A program made the translations under genes and the position numbers. This document shows, piece by piece, positions 56,743 through 64,000 of a DNA stretch of 64,000 nucleotides. The notes under the pieces are model-generated. The model did not search any database, had not been told where the DNA came from, and was given only the letters and a program-made list of their open reading frames with translations. The DNA comes from Kitasatospora kifunensis (GTDB lineage Bacteria; Actinomycetota; Actinomycetes; Streptomycetales; Streptomycetaceae), in contig NZ_JACHJV010000001.1 in NCBI RefSeq assembly GCF_014203855.1, positions 1,302,001 to 1,366,000 on the forward strand. The letters run 5' to 3'. Every line of letters starts with the position of its first letter. Position 1 is the stretch's first letter.

Positions 56743-59538
56743 CTACAACCCCAGGCGGGCGAGTTCGGTGCGGGAGGTGATGCCGAGCTTGGGGTAGACG
56801 TGGGAGAGGTGGTAGCCGGCGGTCCGTGGGCTCACGAAGAGCTGGGCGCCGATCTCACGGTTGCTCAGGCCCTGCGCGGCCAGCCTGGCGACCTGGAGTT
56901 CCTGCGGGGTGAGCTGGTCGAGCAGGTCGGCGCCGGCCGTGCGGGGGGCGACGCTCTCGCCGGTGGCCCGCAGCTCGGCGCGGGCCCGCTCGGCCCAGGG
57001 GACGGCTCCGAGTCCCTCGAACGTCTGCTCAGCGGGCCGCAGTTGGGCGCGGGCCTCGCCGGTGCGGCGGGCCCGGCGCAGCCACTCGCCGTAGACGAGT
57101 CGGGTGCGGGCCAGTTCGAAGGGTGAACCGGCGCTGCCGAGATGCAGCCCCACGGCCTGCTCGTAGTGCGCCTGGGCGAGCGCCGGGTCGCCGGCCAGCA
57201 GGGCGCGGCAGCGCAGCGCGATGGCCTCCTGCCAGGGCTGGCGGCTCTGGGCGGCCGCCTGCTGGTACCAGGCAGCCGCCTGCAGGCCGCGCTCGGGCTG
57301 GTCACTGCGCACGGCCGCCTCGACCAGGTCGGGCAGGCTGGCGAGCACACCCTGCCGGTCCTCGGCGGCGGCGCAGGCGGCGAGCCGGTCCAGGGCCGCG
57401 GCGGGGCGGCCGAGGCCCAGGTCGAGCAGGCTCAGGGCCCCTGCGGCGTGCACGGTACTGGGGGCGATGCCGCGAGCCAGGGCCTCGGCAACCAGCTCGT
57501 GGCACTCGCTCTCGTCACCGCGCAGGGCGGCGAGCTGGGCCAGCACGGTGGACAGGTAGACGCGCAGGCGGGCCTGCCCGGTGTCCTGCGCGATCCGCAG
57601 GCCGTCGGTCGCGGTGGCGTACGCGTCGCGGTGGCGGCCGAGCATCACCTGGGTTCGGGCCAGCGGAAGCTGGGCCAGGGCGACCAGGCCGATCGCACCG
57701 TGCTCACGGCAGCGACGCTCCAGTTCGGCCGTCAGGTCGTGCGCGGCGGTCAGCTCACCGCCGAACAGGTGCCACCAGCCGAGCTGGATCTCCGCCCGCA
57801 GCGCGGAAGGAGAGCCGGCGGACCCAGCCTCGGCACCACTCGCACAGCCGGCGTCCGCCTGCTCGGCGAGGAGTTGGCGCGCGGCGCGGGCGGCCTCGGC
57901 CGCCTCCGCACCGTCCAGGCGGTACTGCGCCGCCGCCAGCGTGGCCAGCGCGGCTATCCGTTCGGCGCCCGGCAGGTCGAGCGCCTTGGCCCGGGCGGCA
58001 CTCTTGTCGAGGCCCCCGTGGTCACCGGCGTGCCAGGCGGCCTGGGCGGCCTGGAAGAGCAGCGCCCCGGCCCGCTCGGGTGCCTGCTCGGCGAGGGCCA
58101 ACGCGCTGTCGAACAGCATGGCGTGGGCATCGCGGGAGCGGTCCTGCTCGTCGGCGACGGTCGCCCGGATCCGCACCGCCCGGGCCGCAACGAGCGGTTC
58201 GCCCAACCCCTGGGCCTGGGCCGCGAGTTCCTCGGCCAGGTCGAGCCGTCCCGCGTCGCAGGCGGCCTGGGCCGCCTCGACCAGCCGCCGCCCGCGCTCG
58301 GCGGCGCCCGGAGAGAGCCGGGCGGCGCGCTGGTAGGCGGCCGTCACGGCGGCGAACCCGCCGCGGGCGCGGGCCCGTTCGGCGCTGAGTTCGAGCAGCC
58401 GGGCGGTGGCTTCATCGGGACCGGTGGCGGCCGCCGCCAGGTGCCAGGCCCGCTGGTCGGCCCGCTCGGGATGGCCGTCCAGTGCCGCCGCGATGGCCTG
58501 ATGAACAGTCAGCTTCCGTGCTGATGTGGCACTTTGATAGACCGCAGTGCGGATCACCGGATGCCGGAAGACCAGCCGCCCCTGGTCCAGCTGGATCAAC
58601 CGCGCCTGTTCGGCGGCGGCCAGATCGGCCAGGCCTGCGCCGAGCCGTGCGGCGGCGGCCAGTTGGACCGCCAGCTCACCCGTGTCGTCGGCGGCCGCGA
58701 CCAACAGCAGCGTCTGGGAGGGTTCGGGCAGAGCGGCCGCGGTACGGGCGAAGGTGTCCAGTAGCCGGCTGTGCATGGGCACGGCGACCGTCCCGTACGG
58801 GGAGGCGTAGCGTTCGTCCTCGCGCTGCAGCGCGGGCAGTTCGCCCAGCGCCAGTGGGTTGCCGGCCGCCTCCCGCAGGATCAGCTCGCGGGCGTTGCGC
58901 GACAGCGCGGGGGCGAGTTCGGTGAGCAGCGCTTCGGCTTCGGCGGGTTCGAGTCCACCCAGCCGCAACTCGGCCAGGCCCGGCGTCACGAAGGCCGGCG
59001 CGTCCTCGTCACGGGCCGCCAGCAGTACGGCGATCCGGTCCGCGCCGAGCCGGCGGGCCACGAAGAGCAGGGTGGCCGCCGACTCCTGGTCGAACCAGTG
59101 CGCGTCGTCCACCAGGCAGAGCAGCGGACACTCGTCCGCGAGATCGGCGAGCAGGGTCAACACGGCCAAGCCGACCAGGAACCGGTCACTGCCCGATCCG
59201 CCCGCACCCTGGCCCTCGCCGTGGCCCGCTCCCGTCCCCAGACCCAGCGCCGTGCGCAGCGCCACCGCCTGGGCCTGCGGCAACCGGTCCAGGCGGTGCA
59301 GCTCCCCGGCCAGCAACAGGTGCAGCCCCGCGAACGGCAGCTCGCTCTCGGTCTCCACACCGCTGCCGCGCAGCACCCGCATGCCGCTCGCCCGCGCCGC
59401 CCGCTCGGCCTGCGCCAGCAGCGTGGACTTGCCGATCCCGGCCGCACCGCGGACCACCAGCGCCGCGCTCTGGCCCGCGCGTGCCTGCGCCAGCAGCTGG
59501 TCAAGCCGGGCGGTCTCTACGGAGCGTCCTCGAAACAT
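56743..59538 (-). CDS. LAL-family LuxR regulator
   Basis: 931 residues from ATG 59538; the ribosome site is weak. Seen: Walker A GAAGIGKST (31-39), Walker B PLLCLVDDAHWFD, a TPR-like Ala/Leu-rich middle (about 300-850), and C-terminal LuxR helix-turn-helix LTPQELQVARLAAQGLSNREIGAQLFVSPRTAGYHLSHVYPKL (about 872-920). Normal length and domain order. It lies 64 bases downstream of the MFS exporter gene on the same strand and may be co-transcribed with it. It is only distantly similar to the LAL at 2464-5394 and stands 18 kb outside the macrolactam genes. A role in the cluster is not indicated; control of the exporter or the divergent reductase is possible. Confidence 0.9.
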   Translation of the reverse strand: MFRGRSVETARLDQLLAQARAGQSAALVVRGAAGIGKSTLLAQAERAARASGMRVLRGSGVETESELPFAGLHLLLAGELHRLDRLPQAQAVALRTALGLGTGAGHGEGQGAGGSGSDRFLVGLAVLTLLADLADECPLLCLVDDAHWFDQESAATLLFVARRLGADRIAVLLAARDEDAPAFVTPGLAELRLGGLEPAEAEALLTELAPALSRNARELILREAAGNPLALGELPALQREDERYASPYGTVAVPMHSRLLDTFARTAAALPEPSQTLLLVAAADDTGELAVQLAAAARLGAGLADLAAAEQARLIQLDQGRLVFRHPVIRTAVYQSATSARKLTVHQAIAAALDGHPERADQRAWHLAAAATGPDEATARLLELSAERARARGGFAAVTAAYQRAARLSPGAAERGRRLVEAAQAACDAGRLDLAEELAAQAQGLGEPLVAARAVRIRATVADEQDRSRDAHAMLFDSALALAEQAPERAGALLFQAAQAAWHAGDHGGLDKSAARAKALDLPGAERIAALATLAAAQYRLDGAEAAEAARAARQLLAEQADAGCASGAEAGSAGSPSALRAEIQLGWWHLFGGELTAAHDLTAELERRCREHGAIGLVALAQLPLARTQVMLGRHRDAYATATDGLRIAQDTGQARLRVYLSTVLAQLAALRGDESECHELVAEALARGIAPSTVHAAGALSLLDLGLGRPAAALDRLAACAAAEDRQGVLASLPDLVEAAVRSDQPERGLQAAAWYQQAAAQSRQPWQEAIALRCRALLAGDPALAQAHYEQAVGLHLGSAGSPFELARTRLVYGEWLRRARRTGEARAQLRPAEQTFEGLGAVPWAERARAELRATGESVAPRTAGADLLDQLTPQELQVARLAAQGLSNREIGAQLFVSPRTAGYHLSHVYPKLGITSRTELARLGL

Positions 59539-59602
59539 GCAGGTCAGCCTAGTCAGCGAGGTAGTCGGCCGAGCCGGTGGGGCAGGCGGAGCGGAACAGC
59601 GG

Positions 59603-61144
59603 CTACCGCTTCGCGGTCGGCGACTTGGCGGGCGACTTGGCCGGCGACTTGGCCGGGATGAAGAGCAGCGCGGCGATGACGGCGGCGGTCAGCGCGACCA
59701 GCACGGCGACGGCCAGCGACACCAGCTGCCAGGCGTCGGCGAGTTGCCGGGCCAGCACCGCGTGGTCCGGACCGTCCAGGTGACCGGCCAGGATCAGGGC
59801 GGCCCGCGACTGGGAGCCGACCCGGGCCTGCAGCAGGCTGAGCAGGGCCGCGCCGAAGACCGCGATCGCCAACGCCTGCCCGCCACCGCGCACGGTGTTG
59901 AGGAACCCCGCCGCCATGCCGACCCGCTCCGGGGTGACCCGGTTCATCGCCTGCCCGTCGATGATGCCGTTCGCCAGGCCCGTTCCGGTACCGATCGCCA
60001 GCAGCGGCGCGGCCAACTGGGCCGGGCCGATGCCGGGATGCAGGACCGTCAACCCCGCGTTGCCGGCGGTGACCAGGCCAAGACCGACCAGGATGAGCCA
60101 CCGGGCGGGCACGCCGCGCGCCACCAACCGCCCGCTGACCAGCGGCGCGAAGAGTACCGGCGCGGTCAGCAGCAGCATGGTCGCGCCGGCCTGACTCGCG
60201 CCGACGCCGTTCGCACCCTGGAGGTAGCTGGGCAGGTAGCTGAGCGCGCCGACGAAACCGAACGCGCCGGCCAGACCCGCCAAGGTCCAGGCGAGGTAGG
60301 GACGATCGCGCACCAGCGTGAGATCGAGAACGGGATGGGCGGCGCGCTGCTGGCGCACCACGAAGCCCGCCAGCAGCGCGAACCCCGTCATGAACGCGGC
60401 CAGCACCCACGGGTTGGTCCAGCCGTCCTGCGGCCCCTGGGTGACGGCGGCCAGCAGCACGGCGAGCGCGAGGATGAACGCGGCCGCGCCGGGCGCGTCC
60501 AGGCGAGTCCTGCTCGCCCCGCGCACCTCGGCGAGCACGCCGGTGCCCGCCAGGATCAGTGCCCCGGCCACCGCGAAGCCGAGAAAGGCGGGCCGCCAGC
60601 CGACCGCGCCGACCATGGCTCCGCAGACGGTGGGGCCGGCCGCCAGCCCGATCCCACCGACCGTGCCCAGCGCGGCGAACGCCTTCGTCCGGGCCGGTCC
60701 GGTGAAGGTCGCGGCCAGCAGCGCACCACCGTTGGCCATCACCCCGGCGGCGCCCAGACCGGCCAGCGCACGGGCCGCGTCCAGCACCCAGATGCCGGGG
60801 GCGAGCGCGCTGAGCCCGAGCCCGGCGGTGAAGAGCGCGGCGCCGGCGCGGTAGACCCGGCGGCGGCCGATCAGGTCGCCGACCGAGCCGGCCACCAGCA
60901 TCACGCTGGAGGCGGTCAGGAAGTACCCGGTGATCACCCACTGGAGGGGTGCGCCCGAAGCGTGCAGGTCGGTGCCGATGTCCGGCAGGGCGATCGTGGT
61001 GCCGGACATGCTCATCGCCAGGGTCAGCATGCCCAGCAGGACCAGGGCGAGGCCGGCGGACTGCCGGGGCGGGCGGGCCTGGGCCTGGGCGACGGGGCTT
61101 GCGGTGTGGGTGGGATCGGTGATCCTGGGGCTCGTGGTCCTCAT
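59603..61144 (-). CDS. MFS drug exporter, DHA2 (14-TM) type
   Basis: 513 residues from ATG 61144 (GAGG upstream). Seen: a Pro/Ala-rich N-terminal tail, then about 14 hydrophobic segments. GTTIALPDIGTDL and LQWVITGYFLTASSVMLVAGSVGDLIGRRRVYRAG (motif A) are typical of EmrB/QacA-like proton antiporters. The C-terminus ends in a lysine repeat AKSPAKSPAKSPTAKR, unusual and encoded by tandem DNA repeats (about 59609-59655). Substrates are unknown; it could export the macrolactam, but it is 20 kb from the cluster. Divergent from the FMN reductase across a region with a large inverted repeat (61176-61248), which suggests joint regulation. Confidence 0.92.
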   Translation of the reverse strand: MRTTSPRITDPTHTASPVAQAQARPPRQSAGLALVLLGMLTLAMSMSGTTIALPDIGTDLHASGAPLQWVITGYFLTASSVMLVAGSVGDLIGRRRVYRAGAALFTAGLGLSALAPGIWVLDAARALAGLGAAGVMANGGALLAATFTGPARTKAFAALGTVGGIGLAAGPTVCGAMVGAVGWRPAFLGFAVAGALILAGTGVLAEVRGASRTRLDAPGAAAFILALAVLLAAVTQGPQDGWTNPWVLAAFMTGFALLAGFVVRQQRAAHPVLDLTLVRDRPYLAWTLAGLAGAFGFVGALSYLPSYLQGANGVGASQAGATMLLLTAPVLFAPLVSGRLVARGVPARWLILVGLGLVTAGNAGLTVLHPGIGPAQLAAPLLAIGTGTGLANGIIDGQAMNRVTPERVGMAAGFLNTVRGGGQALAIAVFGAALLSLLQARVGSQSRAALILAGHLDGPDHAVLARQLADAWQLVSLAVAVLVALTAAVIAALLFIPAKSPAKSPAKSPTAKR

Positions 61145-61175
61145 GGCCTCGAAGCTAGGAAGCGCGGCGGCCTGC

Positions 61176-61248
61176 CCGCATCTGCCAGGTGACCAGCATC
61201 GGCCCGTCGACCTGGGAGGGCGTCAACCTGGTCATCCGACAGATGCGG
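61176..61248. promoter_or_regulatory. 21-base inverted repeat between MFS and FMN reductase genes
   Basis: Left arm CCGCATCTGCCAGGTGACCAG (61176-61196), described in pieces: CCGCATCTG, then a variable core, then TGACCAG. The right arm 61228-61248 is its complement at 18 of 21 positions, with a 31-base spacer. It is centred between divergent genes, so a repressor or activator acting on both is plausible. Confidence 0.5.
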
Positions 61249-61325
61249 GTGCCCCGGCCGTATCCGTAACGTTCTCGGCGTCGGCCACTGACGGCACGAC
61301 AACAACCCCGCCAGTCCCCTTCACC

Positions 61326-61357
61326 ACTTCACTACTTCACTACTTCACTACTTCACT
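61326..61357. repeat. Four perfect copies of an 8-base repeat
   Basis: ACTTCACT occurs four times in tandem without mismatch at 61326-61357, 18 bases before the ATG of the FMN reductase and immediately before its CTGAGG ribosome site. A change in copy number would shift the promoter-to-start distance. Confidence 0.9.
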
Positions 61358-61374
61358 CCTGAGGATCATCTGCC

Positions 61375-61947
61375 ATGAGCACCGCGCCGCTGAACCTGGT
61401 CGTCATCGTCGGCTCCACCCGGGAGGGCCGCTTCGCGCCGACCGTCGCCAGCTGGTTCGCCGAACAGGCCCGTGCCCACGACGACGTGACCGTCGACGTC
61501 ATCGACCTGGCCGAGGCCGACCTCCCGCACGTGCTGTCCGGCGAGCCCACCCCCGCGGTGGCGGCCGTCACCCCGCGACTGGCAGCGGCCGACGCCTTCG
61601 TCGTCATCACGCCCGAGTACAACCACTCCTACCCCGCCTCGCTGAAGGCCGCGATCGACTGGCACTACGCCCAGTGGCAGGCCAAGCCGGTCGGCTTCGT
61701 CTCCTACGGTGGCGTCAGCGGCGGGCTGCGGGCGGTCGAGCACCTGCGGCAGGTCTTCGCCGAGCTGCACGCGATGACCGTGCGCGACACGGTCAGCTTC
61801 CACCTGGCCTGGGAGCGGTTCGACGCCGACGGTCAGCCGCACGACGCGCACGTGGTCAACGGGGCGGCCAAGAAGATGCTCGACCAGCTCGGCTGGTGGG
61901 GCCGGGCTCTGCGCGAGGCCCGCAACACCGCGCCGTACACGGCCTGA
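61375..61947 (+). CDS. NADPH-dependent FMN reductase family protein
   Basis: 190 residues from ATG 61375 with GAGG upstream. Flavodoxin-like fold. Seen: LNLVVIVGSTREGRFAPTVASWF (FMN phosphate loop GSTREGR), DAFVVITPEYNHSYPASLKAAIDW (the PEYN signature) and VGFVSYGGVSGGLRAVEHLRQVF. Full length for the family. Reaction: NAD(P)H-dependent reduction of FMN, quinones or azo compounds. Divergent from the MFS exporter; the pair resembles stress- or xenobiotic-responsive units. The leader contains the ACTTCACT repeat and the inverted repeat 61176-61248. Confidence 0.92.
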   Translation: MSTAPLNLVVIVGSTREGRFAPTVASWFAEQARAHDDVTVDVIDLAEADLPHVLSGEPTPAVAAVTPRLAAADAFVVITPEYNHSYPASLKAAIDWHYAQWQAKPVGFVSYGGVSGGLRAVEHLRQVFAELHAMTVRDTVSFHLAWERFDADGQPHDAHVVNGAAKKMLDQLGWWGRALREARNTAPYTA

Positions 61948-62029
61948 CCGCCGGTGTCGGGCTAACCGCTGGGGGGCAACCGGGTACGGCGGACCGGCCG
62001 GGCACAGCGGGCCAACCAGATACGGCAGG

Positions 62030-63442
62030 TCAGCCGAGCAGGCCGCCCATGTGCCCGTCGTCGGCGAGAGCGTTCCACAGGCTCGCCTCCCGCGCGACGG
62101 CCGAGGGATCGAGGCGGGCGAGCAGTTCCAGGCCGGCTTCGGCGAGTAGCTCGTCCAGATCGAAGACCTGCCAGCCGACCGAGCTCCACTGGGCAACCGC
62201 CTCGCGCAGCCGGGTCAGCACCCAGATCGCCAGGTAGTACGCCGACAGGTCGCAGGCCAACTGAGCGGCAGGCCAGCCCTCTTCGCCGTCGCCCTCGGTG
62301 ATCTCGACCCGGCCGCTCACCCCGTCGAGCACGACCTGGCAGTTGTAGGCCGTCGCGCCCAGCAGGAAGTAGTCGAGTTGGTGGGCGCGGTCGGCCGGCT
62401 CCTCGGCGTACCACGGGCAGCGCTCACCCAGGGTGGCGAGCGGGCGCTGCTGGTCGCCACTGAACCGGTCGGTCACGGGTAGGCCGACGCTGGTGAGCAG
62501 TTGGCGGGTCGGCTGGTGGCGCAGGCCGGCCGGCAGGTCGTCCGGGTGCAGCGGCTGGACCTCGCCCAACTCGGCCATCAGCTCCGAGGTGATCTCGTAG
62601 GCGAGGGCGTGGCCACCCAGCTCAGCCGCCCACGCGCCGGGACGGGCGCCCCAGCACAGCCCGTACACCAGCAGGGCGGCGCTCCACAGCGCGGCCACAC
62701 CGCTCGGCTCGAAGAGCGCCGGGTCGACCGCGCGCAACCGCCGCTCGACGGCGCCGGTCACCTCCGCCAGCACAGCGGGCCCGCGACGACCGTCCTGGGC
62801 CGCCGGGTCGCAGGCGGCGCTGCGCAGGGCCGCCAGCTCGTGCAGGAAGAGCAGGACGACGGACAGGTCACTGGCGAGCACGTCGAGCAGCACCTCGGCC
62901 GGCTTGCCATAGGTGATCCCGGCCAGCGCGACCTGGCCGGTCCTACCGTCCAGGACCAGCCGGTCACGCTGCACCGTACCGAGCATCAGCAGGTGGTCGG
63001 TGCCTAGCGCCGCGTCAGGCAGCCTTTGCCCGTCAAGGAGCGGCTCCCCCAGCCTTCGGCCGGGAGGTGCCCCCATGTGCGTGCTCTCGGCGTGCCGGCC
63101 GGAAGTCCTCGTACTGGACGTACTTGGGCTTTCGGCCGGTGCGGCGAGAGTGCGTGCCGGGCGTCGCGACGGGGCGAAGGTTGCCTGACGCGGCGCTAGC
63201 ACCGAGTCGTCCAACTGGTCGGCCAGCGGTCGCAGGAGAACCTCGGGATCGGTTTCGAACCGGAGGAAGTCGAGGCCGGTGAGCGTACCGCCCTGCCGAG
63301 GCAGGCCGAGCTCCGTCAGCAGACGCCTGGTCGGCTCGTGGATGAGCGCCGCCGGCAGCGCCTGCTCGGACAGGCAGACGGTGCCGTCCGGGCCGAACCA
63401 GCCCGTGATCCGGTCCCGATCGATGTCAACCTTCAACTGCAC
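62030..63442 (-). CDS. SUKH-4-like protein with two domains, carrying an in-frame MITE
   Basis: 470 residues from GTG 63442 (GGGGAGG 5 bases upstream); a longer frame to 63595 lacks a ribosome site. Two similar halves are seen. The first has LIHEPTRRLLTELGLP, LLMLGTVQRDRLVLDGRTGQVALAG and DLSVVLLFLHEL. The second has LRHQPTRQLLTSVGLP, YFLLGATAYNCQVVLDGVSGRVEITEG and DLSAYYLAIWVL. These are SUKH-4 type domains, a family of immunity or toxin-associated proteins in actinobacteria. No toxin gene is adjacent. Residues about 82-145 derive from a MITE-like insertion (63004-63199). Removing 64 residues restores ADQLDDSVLGTDHLLMLGT, matching the spacing of the second half. Whether the product still folds is unknown. 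Confidence 0.78.
   Translation of the reverse strand: MQLKVDIDRDRITGWFGPDGTVCLSEQALPAALIHEPTRRLLTELGLPRQGGTLTGLDFLRFETDPEVLLRPLADQLDDSVLAPRQATFAPSRRPARTLAAPAESPSTSSTRTSGRHAESTHMGAPPGRRLGEPLLDGQRLPDAALGTDHLLMLGTVQRDRLVLDGRTGQVALAGITYGKPAEVLLDVLASDLSVVLLFLHELAALRSAACDPAAQDGRRGPAVLAEVTGAVERRLRAVDPALFEPSGVAALWSAALLVYGLCWGARPGAWAAELGGHALAYEITSELMAELGEVQPLHPDDLPAGLRHQPTRQLLTSVGLPVTDRFSGDQQRPLATLGERCPWYAEEPADRAHQLDYFLLGATAYNCQVVLDGVSGRVEITEGDGEEGWPAAQLACDLSAYYLAIWVLTRLREAVAQWSSVGWQVFDLDELLAEAGLELLARLDPSAVAREASLWNALADDGHMGGLLG
63004..63199. mobile_element. MITE-like element inserted in frame in SUKH-4-like gene
   Basis: Ends are CTAGCGCCGCGTCAGGCA at 63004 and its complement finishing at 63199; a further 13 or so bases inward also match with few changes. 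CTAG at both ends could be the target duplication, giving 192 added bases (64 codons). The interior carries CCTCGTACTGG (63107-63117) and CGTACTTGGGC (63119-63129), identical to the core of the element at 23273-23433 although the terminal repeats differ. No coding capacity. Confidence 0.82.
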
Positions 63443-63764
63443 CCGTGCCTCCCCGTGGTGTGTCCCTGCTGCGGAGATCATCCAACAATCCACCGGGACC
63501 CACGCAGGCAGGGCCCGAGCAGCACGCCGCGGGGGGTTCTCCCGGCAACTCTTGGATCGTGCCAATCGTGCCGTTCGGCTGGTCCACACGCTCACCGACG
63601 CCTATCCTGATGCCACTGAGCATCATCATGACGAAGCGTCAGATCACCATCCACCCAGCGCTGTTGAGTCGACCTGGGCGGACCTTGACCGACCTCGGCC
63701 GACCTCGGCTGACCTGGGCGGATCTGGGCGGATCTGGCGGACCGGAACGGCAAGGGGACGGTGC
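63443..63764. other. Divergent intergenic region before the last gene
   Basis: 322 bases between the SUKH-4-like gene and the membrane-anchored partial gene. Positions about 63671-63742 are a degenerate run of roughly 10-base units (GACCTCGGC, GACCTGGGCG, GATCTGGGCG) immediately upstream of the AAGGGG ribosome site. Nothing else is recognised. Confidence 0.5.
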
Positions 63765-64000
63765 ATGGCGCAGCTCGCACTGCTGCTGCTCGTGGTGGCG
63801 CTGGTCGGTGCGGGCAGTGCCGCGCTGGTCCGGCACAAGCGCGCCTTCGATCCGGCCGCGGTGGCCAAGGCGCTGACCCGGGCGGCAGCCCGGGCCACGG
63901 CCGGGGAGCAGGAGCAGGCCCGGCGCCGCTACGCCCGGTTGGTCAAACGGCTGGCGGCAGCACCCGAACCACTGCGGGCGCAGCGCGGCCTCGCCCTGCT
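63765..64000 (+). CDS. N-terminal part of a membrane-anchored protein, cut by window edge
   Basis: ATG 63765 with AAGGGG 8 bases upstream; at least 78 residues before the edge. Seen: one N-terminal hydrophobic segment (MAQLALLLLVVALVGAGSAALV), then a cytoplasmic-type basic helical region (RHKRAFDPAAVAKALTRAAARATAGEQEQARRRYARLVKRLAAAPEPL) whose pattern suggests TPR-like helices. No family can be named from this part. Confidence 0.65.
   Translation, partial: MAQLALLLLVVALVGAGSAALVRHKRAFDPAAVAKALTRAAARATAGEQEQARRRYARLVKRLAAAPEPLRAQRGLAL

Noticed and set aside
1..64000. tRNA or rRNA genes
   Set aside because: No cloverleaf-like or rRNA sequence was noticed on either strand by eye; a covariance-model search would be needed to be certain.

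Overview
The window is high-GC DNA with the codon bias, GTG starts, overlapping start/stop codons and gene families (conservon, LAL regulators, XRE/TPR-type regulators) of a streptomycete (Streptomyces or Kitasatospora). It divides into a large secondary-metabolite cluster on the left and an accessory region on the right.

Positions 1-38837 are the larger part of a type I polyketide cluster for a polyene-type macrolactam primed with a beta-amino acid. Eight genes on the minus strand (27227-35655), in the order aminopeptidase, acyltransferase, ACP, alanine adenylase, beta-amino-acid adenylase, PLP decarboxylase and the two glutamate mutase subunits, match the vinJ-K-L-M-N-O set plus glutamate mutase of the vicenistatin pathway. 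By that precedent: glutamate -> 3-methylaspartate (mutase) -> ACP ester (VinN type, VinL type) -> decarboxylation to 3-aminoisobutyryl-ACP -> alanyl cap (VinM type) -> transfer to the loading ACP of the PKS (VinK type) -> cap removed after or during elongation (VinJ type). The genes continue, apparently as one operon of about 30 kb, into two bimodular PKS genes (16118-27109 and 5596-16098). All four complete modules are KS-AT-DH-KR-ACP; AT motifs predict malonyl, malonyl, methylmalonyl, malonyl. A third PKS gene (1854 down to the left edge) is cut by the window. A LAL regulator with a TTA codon (2464-5394), two near-duplicate P450s and a 3Fe-4S ferredoxin (36059-38837) complete the visible cluster. 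Three operon heads carry an AGGGG-N5-AGGGG direct repeat exactly 24 bases before a TARCST -10-like hexamer, a probable shared activator promoter. No thioesterase or sugar genes are visible; they may lie beyond the left edge.

Positions 38838-47585 hold a secreted collagen-like protein flanked by two copies of the same terminator, a Nudix hydrolase, a broken cutA, a flavoprotein/XRE-regulator pair, two class I terpene synthase homologues and an IS701-type transposase remnant. Positions 47586-53598 are a conservon (cvnA-B, cvnC-D, CYP157-like P450) split between cvnB and cvnC by an IS605/IS1341-type element encoding an apparently intact TnpB. Positions 54222-64000 hold an arylamine N-acetyltransferase, a SnoaL-like exported protein, an MDMPI-like protein, a second LAL regulator, a DHA2-type MFS exporter divergent from an FMN reductase, a duplicated-domain SUKH-4-like protein and the start of a membrane-anchored protein.

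Two MITE-like elements with long terminal inverted repeats sit in frame inside genes: 161 bp in the DH domain of PKS module 1 (adding 55 residues) and about 190 bp in the SUKH-4-like gene (adding 64 residues). They have different ends but the same central palindromic core.
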